From Acidobacteriota bacterium (GTDB lineage: Bacteria; Acidobacteriota; Terriglobia; Terriglobales; Acidobacteriaceae): 64,000 bases of DNA. The stretch lies in the NCBI GenBank assembly GCA_018268755.1, contig JAFDVW010000002.1, positions 26,439-90,438 of the forward strand, given 5' to 3'. Shown here one piece after another: positions 9,914-18,723 of this stretch. The notes below the pieces were generated by a model. It saw only the letters and a list, made by a program, of their open reading frames with translations, was not told the origin of the DNA and searched no databases. The translations under genes and the position numbers were made by a program. Each line of letters opens with the position of its first letter. Positions within the stretch are counted from its first letter, which is position 1.

Positions 9914-9942
9914 AAGGCCCGGGCGAAAACCCGGGCCTTTTC
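9914..9942 (+). terminator. Rho-independent terminator of the subtilase gene
   Basis: A perfect 10-bp stem (AAGGCCCGGG 9914-9923, CCCGGGCCTT 9930-9939) with a six-base loop is followed by a short T-rich tract. It starts 16 bases after the stop codon and also lies downstream of the convergent gene that ends at 9961. Confidence 0.85.
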
Positions 9943-9960
9943 TCCCCTATAGAAACCGTC

Positions 9961-10299
9961 TTAGACCGTCGGCGGCATCACCGTAGCCGCATACGGCGCT
10001 TGTGGAACCAAGGGGGCCTGCAGTCTTAATTCGATGCCGCCCACCCATCCCGCAAACAGGTTGTACAGCAAGGCTGTGATGGCCCCGGCAATAAAACCGA
10101 TGGCTCCATAGATCACGGGGAAAATCAGGGCCAACACCAACATCACCCCCGCCCCTAGCGCCGCCTCCCGCTGCCCGGCCAGCATGCCCGCCATACCGGC
10201 AATCAGAAAAATCGGAATAAAAATCAGACCCAAGACCGCGTAGATGGCCCCCATCATCTTGGCCACGGATAAAATCCCAATCGATTTCACGATGTGCAT
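9961..10299 (-). CDS. Small integral membrane protein, DUF3566-like
   Basis: The 112-residue product is hydrophobic with two or three membrane segments (about residues 13-35, 45-65 and 68-85) and a short Pro-rich tail. The pattern, including KSIGILSVAKMMGAIYAVLG, resembles the DUF3566 transmembrane family, whose function is not known to me. I chose the ATG at 10299 because AAGGGGC lies at good spacing before it; an in-frame start 33 bases upstream adds a polar tail with no ribosome site. It follows the hyuB-like gene on the same strand at 37 bases, so it may share its transcript. Confidence 0.7.
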   Translation of the reverse strand: MHIVKSIGILSVAKMMGAIYAVLGLIFIPIFLIAGMAGMLAGQREAALGAGVMLVLALIFPVIYGAIGFIAGAITALLYNLFAGWVGGIELRLQAPLVPQAPYAATVMPPTV

Positions 10300-10335
10300 A
10301 TTTCGCCCCTTATGTGTGAATTGCAAATCCACCGC

Positions 10336-11919
10336 TTAGCCAAATCCGCCTCCCCCCGGGGTCTCAATGCGAATGCGCTCTCCCTTGCGCAATCGCACAT
10401 GGAACTTGCCGGGCATTTCCTGTGCCAGCCGCCCCGCTTGCAGAATTCTGGCTTGGCCCAGGGCTCCAGCTTTTCCGCCGCGTAGACCCCATGGGGCAAA
10501 CTTGCGTCGTTCCGCCAGCAAGGTGACTTCGCTATCGGCTAGCACTTCGATCTCTCGCACCACTCCATCCCCGCCGCGGAACTTCCCGCTTCCTCCGCTC
10601 CCCCGCCGCAGGGAATACTGCCGCACTCGCAGCGGATAGGCATACTCCAGGGCCTCCGCCGGAGTATTCAGCGAGTTCGTCATGTGCGTGTGCACCCCGG
10701 AAACTCCCGGCTTGGTGGGCCGCGCCCCCATACCGCCGGCAATGGTTTCGTAGTAAGTGAATGCTTCCCCGGTGCGGGGATCCACGCCGCCGATGGTCAA
10801 ATTGTTCATGCTGCCGGAAGCCGCGGCTGGGACCCGCTCGGGAATGGCCTGCGCCATGGCGCGCAGCAGCACATCCACAATCCGCTGCGAAGTCTCCACA
10901 TTGCCCCCTGCCACCGCTGCCGGAGGTCTTGCATTCACCACCGTGCCCGGCGGGGCAAGCACGCGGATGGGTTGCATCAGCCCGGCCGTGGCCGGCACAT
11001 CCTCCTGCACCAGGCAGCGGAAAATATAGAAGCAGGCGGAATACGTAATGGCTTCCACCGCGTTCACGCTGCCCTCCACCTGGGGGTCGCTCCCGCTGAA
11101 GTCCACCGTCGCCACCGGCTTTCTCCGGTTGCGCCCATGCAGGGTGACGTGCACGGCAATCCGCACCGGCTTCTCCGTGATGCCATCGTTGTCCAGAAAA
11201 TCTTCCGCGTGGTAGGTCCCGGCCGGAATGCGCTCGAGAAACCCGCGCATCATCGCGGCCGAGTACGCCAGCAACTCCTGCGCCGCCCTTCGCGCCCGCG
11301 GCAGTCCATATTGCCTGCACACCTCGCGCAGGCGCTCTGCGCCGGTGTGGCAGGCCGCGATCTGCGCTCCCAGATCGCCCTCCCGTTCCTCCGGGGTCCG
11401 CACATTGTTCAAGAACAGGGAAAAAATCTCGCGTTGCATGACCCCGCCCCGCAGCAACCGCACCGGCGGAATGCGCAGGCCCTCCTGGTAAATCTCCCGG
11501 CACAGTCCCATCGACCCCGGATACATGCCGCCGATATCGGCGTGGTGCGCGCGGGAAGCCACGTAAAAGTCCGCTTCCCCCTTTGCGCGCGCGATGTGCA
11601 CCGGCGCCACCAGGGTCACGTCCGGCAGATGCGTCCCCCCGCGAAAGGGATCGTTGAGCATCACCACATCGCCGGCCTGCAGGGGAAAGGCTTCGATCGC
11701 CGCACGCACCGACAGGGGCATCGAGCCCAGGTGCACCGGCATATGATCACCCATGGCGATGACCTGGCCGTCGCCGTCAAACACCGCGCAGGAGTAGTCG
11801 CGGCGCTCTTTGATGTTGGGCGAAAACGCCGTCCGGCGCAGCGCCGCGCCCATTTCTTCCGCGATGGAGTGATAGATATTTTTGAAAATTTCCAGCTCGA
11901 TGGGGTCGCGCAGCTTCAT
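10336..11919 (-). CDS. Hydantoinase B/oxoprolinase family protein
   Basis: The 527-residue product matches the HyuB family, which with HyuA hydrolyses hydantoins, 5-oxoproline or related imides using ATP, or forms part of acetone carboxylase-type complexes. Family features include the N-terminal [34 protein letters not shown], the metal-site region [13 protein letters not shown] and the C-terminal [15 protein letters not shown]. The start at 11919 begins where the family does. No HyuA partner lies next to it in this window, which is unusual because hyuA and hyuB are normally adjacent or fused. A strong promoter for the opposite strand begins about 70 bases upstream of its start. Confidence 0.88.
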   Translation of the reverse strand: MKLRDPIELEIFKNIYHSIAEEMGAALRRTAFSPNIKERRDYSCAVFDGDGQVIAMGDHMPVHLGSMPLSVRAAIEAFPLQAGDVVMLNDPFRGGTHLPDVTLVAPVHIARAKGEADFYVASRAHHADIGGMYPGSMGLCREIYQEGLRIPPVRLLRGGVMQREIFSLFLNNVRTPEEREGDLGAQIAACHTGAERLREVCRQYGLPRARRAAQELLAYSAAMMRGFLERIPAGTYHAEDFLDNDGITEKPVRIAVHVTLHGRNRRKPVATVDFSGSDPQVEGSVNAVEAITYSACFYIFRCLVQEDVPATAGLMQPIRVLAPPGTVVNARPPAAVAGGNVETSQRIVDVLLRAMAQAIPERVPAAASGSMNNLTIGGVDPRTGEAFTYYETIAGGMGARPTKPGVSGVHTHMTNSLNTPAEALEYAYPLRVRQYSLRRGSGGSGKFRGGDGVVREIEVLADSEVTLLAERRKFAPWGLRGGKAGALGQARILQAGRLAQEMPGKFHVRLRKGERIRIETPGGGGFG

Positions 11920-11990
11920 GAATGCCAAAAAGTGTACGCCTGTCCGCCGGCCTCGGCGTTGAAAAGGTAACGAAAAACGAAGGAAATCTG

Positions 11991-12019
11991 TTGACAATAG
12001 CACGCAGACTACGCAATAT
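11991..12019 (+). promoter_or_regulatory. Strong sigma-70-type promoter of the micro-peptide unit
   Basis: A perfect TTGACA (11991-11996) and CAATAT (12014-12019) are separated by exactly 17 bases. It directs transcription into about 100 bases of leader, including a GTCCAC/GTGGAC hairpin near 12036-12055, before the tiny ORF at 12125. Confidence 0.65.
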
Positions 12020-12124
12020 CTTGATGATGACTGTGATGTCCACCGCATTACGTGGACGGCAACGTTGCAGTTGGGTCATGAAATCACAGTCACACAAGGG
12101 AAAAATCGTTCACGGAGGAACTTC

Positions 12125-12166
12125 ATGCCAGCAAAGAAAAAGGCTAAGAAGAAAAAGAAGCACTAA
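12125..12166 (+). CDS. Lys-rich 13-residue peptide (MPAKKKAKKKKKH)
   Basis: A 14-codon ORF starts at an ATG preceded by a near-ideal GGAGG (12114-12118). It encodes a peptide with nine lysines among 13 residues, using both AAG and AAA codons. Upstream is the promoter at 11991 and downstream a strong terminator, so it sits in its own transcription unit. I know of no named function; binding to nucleic acid or the ribosome is a guess from the charge. Alternatively the unit may be a small RNA with an incidental ORF. Confidence 0.5.
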   Translation: MPAKKKAKKKKKH

Positions 12167-12203
12167 GCCGTTCGCGAGGCAAAGCCTCGTACTACTTACA
12201 ACG

Positions 12204-12242
12204 CCTCCCGGAAGAAGCACCTTCCGGGAGGTTTTGCTTTTG
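12204..12242 (+). terminator. Strong Rho-independent terminator
   Basis: A perfect 11-bp stem (CCTCCCGGAAG 12204-12214, CTTCCGGGAGG 12221-12231) with a six-base loop is followed by TTTTGCTTTT. It closes the short unit that starts at 11991. A smaller GCGAGGC/GCCTCG hairpin lies just upstream near 12174-12189. Confidence 0.9.
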
Positions 12243-12289
12243 CCCCTGCCCTTCTCAGGTAAAATTCAGGTTGTTCCCAGAACTGGGGA

Positions 12290-12742
12290 ATGGTAGAAAC
12301 GCCAAAGAAGCGATCCCGTCTCGCTGGAAAGGCGGCGCAGCCAATGACTAGCAAAACCAAATCGCCAAAATCCGCCAGGGCCGCCGAAATCGTCATTCCC
12401 GACCGCCTATACTTCCGTATCGGCGAAGTGGCCACGCTTTGCCATCTCCCGGCTTACGTGCTGCGTTTCTGGGAAACCGAATTTCCCCAGCTCAAGCCGG
12501 TCAAAAGCAGCACCGGCCAGCGTATGTATCGCCGCAAGGACGTCGAACATGTCCTGCGTATCAAGAAGCTGCTCTATGAAGAGGGTTTTACCATCGCCGG
12601 CGCTCGCCAGCATTTGAAGGAAGAACACAAAGCGGAAAAGAAACAGGCGGCGCTGCCTTTTCCCCTGGCCCCCGCGCCCGATCTCGCCCCCATCCGCCAG
12701 GGCCTGCGCGACATTCTTACCCTGCTCTCAGCCCGCCCCTAG
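12290..12742 (+). CDS. MerR-family transcriptional regulator
   Basis: The 150-residue protein has a basic N-terminal tail of about 35 residues, then a MerR-type winged helix (LYFRIGEVATLCHLPAYVLR, then FWETEFPQLKP and RMYRRKDVEHVLRI). It ends with a short helical part too small for the usual effector domain. Proteins of this MerR_1-only type are common near aminoacyl-tRNA synthetase or metabolic genes and probably dimerise through the C-terminal helix. The target is unknown. Its stop overlaps the stop of convergent rpiA by four bases. Confidence 0.88.
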   Translation: MVETPKKRSRLAGKAAQPMTSKTKSPKSARAAEIVIPDRLYFRIGEVATLCHLPAYVLRFWETEFPQLKPVKSSTGQRMYRRKDVEHVLRIKKLLYEEGFTIAGARQHLKEEHKAEKKQAALPFPLAPAPDLAPIRQGLRDILTLLSARP

Positions 12743-13449
12743 AGAACGTTCTGCTTGCCGGAGCGGACCAACTCTTGCACCCCGTCCGGCCCCCCGAAGA
12801 TCGCCCGCCACGCCATCCCGATAAACAGCCCGTGCTCGACTACCCCGGGCATCGCTTCCAGCGTCCGCGCCAGCGCCGGCGGATCGCCTATCTTGCCGAA
12901 ATGGCAGTCCAGAATGTGATGGTGCTCGTCGGTGACGAATGCCTTTCCCGCCGCGTCCAGGCGAAGCTTCACCGTCGCTCCCAGCGCCTCAATCCGGCGC
13001 CGAAGCAGGGTCTGGGCAAATGGAATCACTTCGACCGGTAAAGGAAATTTACCCAGGAAGGGTTGCCGTTTGCTGGCGTCGGCAATGATGACCAGCTGCC
13101 GCGAGGCTGAGGCGGTGATCTTTTCCCGCAGCAACGCCCCGCCTCCGCCCTTGATCAGATTTAGCTGCGGATCGACCTCATCCGCCCCATCGATGGTGAC
13201 GTCAATCTGCGGACACTCTTCGAGCGTGGTCAGGGGAATGCCCAGCTGCGAGGCCATGGCCTGGGTGTGAACGGAGGTGGGTATCCCGCGGATATTCAGC
13301 CCTGCCTTTACCCTTTCCGCCAGCGCGGGCAGCAGGTGTGCGGCCGTGGTCCCCGTGCCCAACCCCACCACAAATCCGTCTTCGATATAGCGCAGGCTGG
13401 CGAGGGCCGCAGCTTTCTTCTCCTGATCACTTTGAGGATCGTTGGCCAT
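12739..13449 (-). CDS. rpiA: Ribose-5-phosphate isomerase A
   Basis: RpiA interconverts ribose-5-phosphate and ribulose-5-phosphate in the pentose phosphate pathway. The 236-residue length is typical. Phosphate-loop and active-site motifs are visible: VVGLGTGTTAAHLLPAL, DVTIDGADEVDPQLNLIKG (active-site Asp residues) and KGGGGALLREKI (catalytic region). The start at 13449 gives MANDPQSDQEKKAAALASL, a normal N terminus. It is transcribed away from dnaB, with a 240-base spacer between the two. Confidence 0.95.
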   Translation of the reverse strand: MANDPQSDQEKKAAALASLRYIEDGFVVGLGTGTTAAHLLPALAERVKAGLNIRGIPTSVHTQAMASQLGIPLTTLEECPQIDVTIDGADEVDPQLNLIKGGGGALLREKITASASRQLVIIADASKRQPFLGKFPLPVEVIPFAQTLLRRRIEALGATVKLRLDAAGKAFVTDEHHHILDCHFGKIGDPPALARTLEAMPGVVEHGLFIGMAWRAIFGGPDGVQELVRSGKQNVL

Positions 13450-13543
13450 GGGATTTCTTTACTGCGGCTTATTCTACGTCGCGCGGCCCGCGATCCACCA
13501 GATTCCAGCCATGAATTCGTGCCGAGTCCGGGAGCGGCCGCGC

Positions 13544-13549
13544 TATAAT
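13544..13549 (+). promoter_or_regulatory. Candidate -10 box upstream of dnaB
   Basis: A perfect TATAAT lies 140 bases upstream of the dnaB start within the divergent rpiA/dnaB spacer. No good -35 hexamer is seen at 16-18 bases upstream. Confidence 0.35.
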
Positions 13550-13689
13550 CTTTCTGGATTTCATTTCTCCCGGTTCGCGCCTTATGTTTTCGTCGTCTGC
13601 AGAATTTCTGCCTAGATTTCCAAAGCATTCTTTTTCTCCACAAGGTCTTTTCGGTCTAATATCAGCAGGAATTTTTCCCACGGCTTAAC

Positions 13690-15057
13690 TTGGCGACCAC
13701 CGACTACAGCCTCGCCCACACTCTTCCCGCCAACGTGGAAGCCGAGCGCTCCATTCTGGGCGCCATCATGCTCGATAACCTGGCTTATAACCAGGCGGCC
13801 GAACACCTGCGCACCGAAGACTTTTCCCTCGACTCCCACCGCCGCATCTACTCCCGCATGGTGGACCTGGCCGAGTCCTCCCGCCCCATTGACATCATTA
13901 CCCTGGTGGAAGAGCTGGAGCGCAACAAGGAGCTGGAAGCCGTCGGTGACATGGGCTACCTCTCCGGCCTGGTGGATGGCGTTCCCGACCGTCCCAGCAT
14001 TGAGCACTACGTCAAGATTGTCCGCGACAAGGCCCTGCTGCGCGGCCTGATTCACACCGCCAATTCCGCCATTGCCCGCGCCGCCGAACAAAGCGATCCT
14101 GCCGAGGAAATCCTCAATGACGCCGAAGCCGCCATCTTTCAGCTTTCGGAAAAACGCATCGGCCGCGGATTCATGGGCGTGCAGGAGATCATGCGCGATT
14201 CCTTCGGCGGAATCGATGAGCTCCTGCGGCGCGGACAGCGCGTCACCGGTCTGGCCACCCACTACACCGATCTCGATGAAATGACCAGCGGCCTGCAACG
14301 CTCCGATCTGGTCATCCTGGCCGCCCGCCCTTCCATGGGAAAAACCGCGTTTGCCATCAACATCGCCGAGAATGCCGCCGTCGAAGACAAAAAAGTCGTC
14401 GGCATCTTTTCCCTGGAAATGTCGCGCGAGGCCCTGCTCATGCGCCTGCTCTGTTCCCAGGCCCGCGTCAACTCCCACAAGATGCGTACCGGCTCCCTGT
14501 GGCGCGACGATATGGACAAGGTTGTCCACGCCATGGAGCAGCTCGCCCAGGCCCCCATCTTCATCGACGACACCCCTGGGGTCTCGCTCAGTGAAATGCG
14601 CGCCAAGGCCCGCCGCCTGCAGCAATCACAAGGCGGACTCGACCTCATCATCGTCGACTACCTGCAGCTCATGACCGGGGGCAGCAAGCGCTATGAGAAC
14701 CGCAACCAGGAAGTCTCCGCCATCTCCCGCGGCCTCAAGGCGCTGGCCAAAGAACTGAACGTTCCCGTGATTGCGCTTTCCCAGCTCAGCCGGGCTCCCG
14801 AAGCCCGCAGCGGCGACCATCGTCCCCAGCTCGCCGACCTGCGCGAGTCCGGCTCCATCGAGCAGGACGCCGACCTGGTCATGTTCATCTTCCGCGAAGA
14901 GGTCTACAACCACGACGACCCCGAACTCCAGGGCGTGGCCGAGATCATCATCGCCAAGCAGCGCAATGGCCCCATCGGCCGCATCAAGATGGCTTTCCTG
15001 AAGGATGCCACCCGCTTTGAAACCCTGGCGGAAGGTGGCATTCAGGGCGAAGAATAA
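13690..15057 (+). CDS. dnaB: Replicative DNA helicase
   Basis: DnaB is the hexameric helicase that unwinds DNA ahead of the replisome. The 455-residue product has the N-terminal domain (ANVEAERSILGAIMLDN) and the RecA-like C-terminal motor with Walker A AARPSMGKTAFA, Walker B LDLIIVDYLQLM and the SQLSRAPEAR loop. No intein is present, although the family is a common intein host. The start is a TTG at 13690; the next in-frame ATG would delete the conserved N terminus, so the TTG is preferred despite a weak ribosome site. The gene stands alone in its transcript. Confidence 0.95.
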   Translation: MATTDYSLAHTLPANVEAERSILGAIMLDNLAYNQAAEHLRTEDFSLDSHRRIYSRMVDLAESSRPIDIITLVEELERNKELEAVGDMGYLSGLVDGVPDRPSIEHYVKIVRDKALLRGLIHTANSAIARAAEQSDPAEEILNDAEAAIFQLSEKRIGRGFMGVQEIMRDSFGGIDELLRRGQRVTGLATHYTDLDEMTSGLQRSDLVILAARPSMGKTAFAINIAENAAVEDKKVVGIFSLEMSREALLMRLLCSQARVNSHKMRTGSLWRDDMDKVVHAMEQLAQAPIFIDDTPGVSLSEMRAKARRLQQSQGGLDLIIVDYLQLMTGGSKRYENRNQEVSAISRGLKALAKELNVPVIALSQLSRAPEARSGDHRPQLADLRESGSIEQDADLVMFIFREEVYNHDDPELQGVAEIIIAKQRNGPIGRIKMAFLKDATRFETLAEGGIQGEE

Positions 15058-15357
15058 CTCGGCTGGCAGGGGCGCCGGAAGGCCGGCAGCGCTTCCCTAT
15101 TACCCTGTGGAAAACTTTGTGGACGTGAATTTACATATTTTGCAGGCCACTCCCACGATTTCCCCGGAAAGCCCGGAAAATCCCCTCGTCCCCCCTTTAA
15201 CATGCACACAAATAGGGACTTAAGTCGTATCCAGGATTTTCTGTAGGGAATTCGGGAAAATTTGGCCAGCCCAGCAAATTCTGGGAGATTTGCACATTTC
15301 CAGGGACATGTCCTTCCGGGAAGAAGGCGCTTTCGGCAGCCCCAGCACTCCCCGCCC
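15058..15357. other. 300-base intergenic stretch without a gene
   Basis: This lies between the convergent ends of dnaB and the MBL-fold gene. It holds two TGTGGA words (near 15105-15125) that resemble DnaA-box cores but do not match the 9-mer, plus A/T-rich patches. I see no ORF with protein-like character and no strong terminator. Confidence 0.6.
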
Positions 15358-16179
15358 TTACCCTAAGACCAGCTCCAGGCCCTCGGACGCAGCTTGCACT
15401 TTGGGATAGTAATTGCGCGCTTCCGCCACCACCTGGTCAATGCAGGCATCGTCGTGGTCGGGATCATGGTGGAACAGCACCAGTTCCTTGGCCCCGCTCT
15501 CCATCACCACGTTGATGGCTTCCCGCCAGTGGCTGTGCCCCCAGCCGCGCTTTTTGGCCTCATATTCCTCGGGAAGGTATTGCGCGTCGTAGATCAGCAC
15601 ATCCGCACCGGCCGCCAGTTCCCGCACGTTCTTATCGAAGAGCGGATCTCCCGGTTCGTTGTCCGTGGCATAGACCACCACTCCATCTTTGGTTTCCAGG
15701 CGAAAACCCATGCAGCCCTGTGGGTGGTTTAACCACTTCGTGCGCACCGTCACCCCCTCCAGCGGCAGCGTGCCCTGGTCAATGTTGTAAAACGTGCGCC
15801 GCGCCTTCATTTCGCTCATATCTACGGGAAAGTAGGGCGCTGCCATCTGCTCCCGCATCACTTGCTGCAGGCTGAGCGTGCGCTGCGTGGAGTGCAAGGA
15901 AAAAACATTCTCCGCCTTGTCGTAGAGCGGCCCGAAAAACGGGATCCCCTGAATATGGTCCCAGTGAAAATGCGAGACAAAGATGTGCGCGGAGAGCGGA
16001 CGCCCGTTAAATTCCTCGCGCAGTTGCTGGCCCAGGGTGCGGAACCCCGTCCCACAGTCGAAAATGTAAAGCTGTTCCCCGAAGCGGATTTCCACGCAGG
16101 AGGTATTGCCTCCGTAGCGCATGTTTTCTGGTTGAGGAGTAGGCGTGGATCCACGCACACCCCAGAACTTGATCCGCAT
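15358..16179 (-). CDS. MBL-fold metallo-hydrolase
   Basis: This is a metallo-beta-lactamase-fold hydrolase of 273 residues. The zinc motif HxHxDH is visible in FVSHFHWDHIQGIPFF, with later ligands in VVYATDNEPGD and LFHHDPDHDD. The N terminus MRIKFWGVRGSTPTPQPENM and the MRYGGNTSC segment belong to the subgroup near class-II phosphodiesterases and RNase Z-like enzymes; the substrate is unknown. I chose the ATG at 16179, where this subgroup starts; an in-frame upstream start would add 54 unsupported residues. It is divergent from trpE across 154 bases. Confidence 0.88.
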   Translation of the reverse strand: MRIKFWGVRGSTPTPQPENMRYGGNTSCVEIRFGEQLYIFDCGTGFRTLGQQLREEFNGRPLSAHIFVSHFHWDHIQGIPFFGPLYDKAENVFSLHSTQRTLSLQQVMREQMAAPYFPVDMSEMKARRTFYNIDQGTLPLEGVTVRTKWLNHPQGCMGFRLETKDGVVVYATDNEPGDPLFDKNVRELAAGADVLIYDAQYLPEEYEAKKRGWGHSHWREAINVVMESGAKELVLFHHDPDHDDACIDQVVAEARNYYPKVQAASEGLELVLG

Positions 16180-16283
16180 ATGCCCCCGACGGGTATAAAA
16201 AGCCTTGTTGGCATCTTCCCCTGCAAATCGGCATCCGTCAATCCATGGCATGGTTACCAGAGTCATAAAAGCGCCCTGTCCCC

Positions 16284-16289
16284 TATAAT
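16284..16289 (+). promoter_or_regulatory. Candidate -10 box for trpE
   Basis: A perfect TATAAT sits 45 bases upstream of the trpE start in the spacer shared with the divergent MBL gene. No clear -35 is present. No leader peptide with tandem Trp codons was seen, so classical attenuation is not supported. Confidence 0.4.
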
Positions 16290-16333
16290 GAAAAGCCCGC
16301 GGGATTCGGCCGTCTTGGCCCCGGCGGGCGCAC

Positions 16334-17812
16334 ATGCTCACACCCGATTACAAGGAATTTTCCCGTCTCGCCCAAACCGCCACCCGCGTGCCCGTGGTGA
16401 AGTCCGTGGCTGCCGACCTGCTCACCCCGGTCTCCGCCTTTTTGGCCGTCGCCGCCCACGAGCCGCACGCCTTCCTGCTCGAGTCGGTGGAACGCGGCGA
16501 GCAGATTGGCCGCTATACCTTTCTCGGCGCCCGCCCCTATCAACAGGTAGTGGCCCGTGGTTCCTCCATTACCATCCAGCGCGGCCGCCGTACCCAGACC
16601 GTGCAGGGCAATGCCTTTCAGGTGGTCAAAGAGGAGTTGCGCAAGCACAAGCCGGCCGCTATTCCCGGCCTTCCTCCTTTCACCGGCGGCGCGGTCGGCT
16701 ATTTCGCCTACGACATCGTGCGCCAGCTGGAAAACATCGGCGTGCATGCCAAAGATGATCTCTCCGTGCCCGATGGCGTGATGATGTTCTTTGACCGGCT
16801 CTTGGCTTTCGATCACCTGCGCCATCAGATCCACATCATCGCCATGGCCGACGTGGCCGGCGAGACTCCCCGCAAGGCGTACGACCGTGCCCTGGCTGAC
16901 ATCGCCAAGCTGGAAAAGAAGCTGGCTGCCGGGTTGCGTCCCGCCGTCTGGCAAAAATCCTCGCGGCGTCCCAAAGGCAGACTCCAGGTCAAAGGTCGCA
17001 CCCCGCAAAAGCAGTTCCTGCAAGCGGTGCAGCGCGCCAAGGAATACATCGCCGCCGGAGATATCTTCCAGGTGGTACTCTCGCAGCGCCTGGACTTCAC
17101 CCCCGATGTGCCGCCGTTCGATCTCTACCGCGCCCTGCGCGCCATCAATCCCTCGCCCTACTTATATTTCCTGCGCATGGGCGATACCCACGTGCTGGGG
17201 TCGTCGCCGGAACTCCTGGTGCGGGTCACCGGACACAAGCTGGAGTATCGCCCCATTGCCGGCACGCACCCGCGCGGCCGCGACGAAGCCGAAGACCAGC
17301 TTCTGGCAAAACAGATGCTCTCCGATGAAAAAGAACGGGCGGAGCACGTGATGTTGGTGGACCTGGGCCGCAACGATCTGGGCCGGGTCAGCGAGTACGG
17401 CTCGGTTAAGGTACGCGACCTCATGTATGTGGAGCGCTATTCCCACGTCATGCACATCGTCTCCGCGCTGGAAGGACGTTTGCGCAGCGATCTCGACGCT
17501 TTGGACGCTTTCGCCGCCTGCTTTCCCGCCGGCACCCTGAGCGGTGCCCCTAAAGTGCGCGCCATGCAGATCATCGAAGAACTCGAACCCACACGCCGCG
17601 GTGTTTACGGCGGCTCCGTCCTCTATGCCGACTACGCCGGGAACCTCGATTCCTGCATTGCCATCCGCACCATGCTGATGAAGGGCAAGAAAGCTTATCT
17701 GCAGGCCGGCGCCGGCATTGTCGCCGACTCTGACCCGCTCCGCGAATTTCAGGAGACGATGAACAAGGCGCAGGCCGTGCTCCGCGCCGTCGCAACCGCG
17801 CGCAACCCGTAA
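16334..17812 (+). CDS. trpE: Anthranilate synthase component I
   Basis: TrpE converts chorismate to anthranilate using ammonia from TrpG, the first committed step of tryptophan synthesis. The 492-residue product has the N-terminal regulatory region with FLLESVERGEQIGRYTFLG (the LLES tryptophan-feedback motif). Its chorismate-binding domain includes PSPYLYFLRMGDTHVLGSSP, PIAGTHPRGRDEAEDQ, and the C-terminal SGAPKVRAMQIIEELEPTRRG. The intact LLES motif favours TrpE over PabB. The glutaminase gene lies just downstream but on the opposite strand, so the pair is not an operon here. Confidence 0.94.
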   Translation: MLTPDYKEFSRLAQTATRVPVVKSVAADLLTPVSAFLAVAAHEPHAFLLESVERGEQIGRYTFLGARPYQQVVARGSSITIQRGRRTQTVQGNAFQVVKEELRKHKPAAIPGLPPFTGGAVGYFAYDIVRQLENIGVHAKDDLSVPDGVMMFFDRLLAFDHLRHQIHIIAMADVAGETPRKAYDRALADIAKLEKKLAAGLRPAVWQKSSRRPKGRLQVKGRTPQKQFLQAVQRAKEYIAAGDIFQVVLSQRLDFTPDVPPFDLYRALRAINPSPYLYFLRMGDTHVLGSSPELLVRVTGHKLEYRPIAGTHPRGRDEAEDQLLAKQMLSDEKERAEHVMLVDLGRNDLGRVSEYGSVKVRDLMYVERYSHVMHIVSALEGRLRSDLDALDAFAACFPAGTLSGAPKVRAMQIIEELEPTRRGVYGGSVLYADYAGNLDSCIAIRTMLMKGKKAYLQAGAGIVADSDPLREFQETMNKAQAVLRAVATARNP

Positions 17813-17829
17813 GGCTCTCCATGAATGGA

Positions 17830-17983
17830 GGGCGGACACCCTGTCCGCCCATGACTTATGTGGATCAGACCGAAGAGCGCAAATCGAGCATGGCTCGCGT
17901 CAACAGCCACGAAGTGGCGCAAGAATGCAGCCCAGCGCGTAAGCGCTGGGTAAAAGTGGAAAGGAACGAGCCCCGAAAGGGGC
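17830..17983. repeat. Island of four hairpins between trpE and trpG
   Basis: Four perfect inverted repeats follow one another: GGGCGGACA/TGTCCGCCC (17830-17850), GCCAC/GTGGC (17906-17918), CCCAGCGC/GCGCTGGG (17931-17950) and GCCCC/GGGGC with a GAAA loop (17970-17983). The order and wording look like the intergenic repeats I remember from acidobacterial genomes, but I could not search for copies. It may terminate both convergent transcripts. The first hairpin resembles one at 55667-55686. Confidence 0.7.
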
Positions 17984-18026
17984 GAAAGATGAGTTGTGAC
18001 CCCAGTCTCGGGAAGCCCCAAGGAAT

Positions 18027-18605
18027 CTATTTTGTCTTGAGGAAATTTCCGACCAGCTTCTTGCCTTCACCGGTCAATACGCTTTCGGGATGGAACTGCA
18101 CGCCTTCCACCACATATCGTTTGTGCCGCAGACCCATGATGGTCCGGGTGCCGTCTTTTTCCGTGGTCCAGGCGCTCACTTCCAGTTCTTCCGGCAGGTC
18201 TTTTTCCTGCACAATCAGCGAGTGATAGCGGGTCGCCGTCATGGGAGAGGGTAACCCGGAAAACACCGTGCGCCCGTCGTGCTCGACGGGACTGGTCTTG
18301 CCATGCATCAGGTGGGGCGCGCGCACCACCTTCCCGCCAAACGCCTCGCCCAGGGCCTGGTGGCCCAGGCACACCCCCAACACCGGCACCTTGCCGGCAA
18401 AGTGCCGGATCAGCTCGATGCTGATCCCAGCCTCGGCCGGCGTGCACGGCCCGGGCGAAACCAGAATGCGCTCCGGCCGCATGGCTTCAATCTCGCCCAC
18501 CGTGACCTGGTCATTGCGGCGCACTTCCACCTTCGCCCCCAGCTCGCCCAGATACTGGACCAGGTTGTAGGTAAAAGAATCGTAGTTGTCGAGGACGAAA
18601 ACCAT
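18027..18605 (-). CDS. trpG: Anthranilate synthase component II (glutamine amidotransferase)
   Basis: This class I glutamine amidotransferase supplies ammonia to TrpE, and in many bacteria also to PabB. Family features are the N-terminal [20 protein letters not shown], the oxyanion strand [10 protein letters not shown], the catalytic cysteine in [15 protein letters not shown] and the His-Glu pair in [11 protein letters not shown]. The 192-residue length is normal. It converges with trpE, so the two subunits are made from separate transcripts. An amphibolic TrpG/PabA role is possible because no second copy is seen in this window. Confidence 0.93.
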   Translation of the reverse strand: MVFVLDNYDSFTYNLVQYLGELGAKVEVRRNDQVTVGEIEAMRPERILVSPGPCTPAEAGISIELIRHFAGKVPVLGVCLGHQALGEAFGGKVVRAPHLMHGKTSPVEHDGRTVFSGLPSPMTATRYHSLIVQEKDLPEELEVSAWTTEKDGTRTIMGLRHKRYVVEGVQFHPESVLTGEGKKLVGNFLKTK

Positions 18606-18723
18606 CTCTTCTTAAGCTTACACGTTGGACCGGCAACTGAGAACTGAGCCCTGCCATGGCACACTGCGGCTATTGACACATTCGCCCTAAACCGCCATGC
18701 TTACAAGCTTTACCGGAGGATTC

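Noticed and set aside
10684..11970. Long open frame antisense to the hydantoinase B gene
   Set aside because: It is a shadow of the GC-rich coding frame on the other strand; the minus-strand frame has clear family motifs.
15095..15135. Two TGTGGA words as DnaA boxes
   Set aside because: Neither matches the 9-mer TTATCCACA or its complement closely, and they are not clustered.
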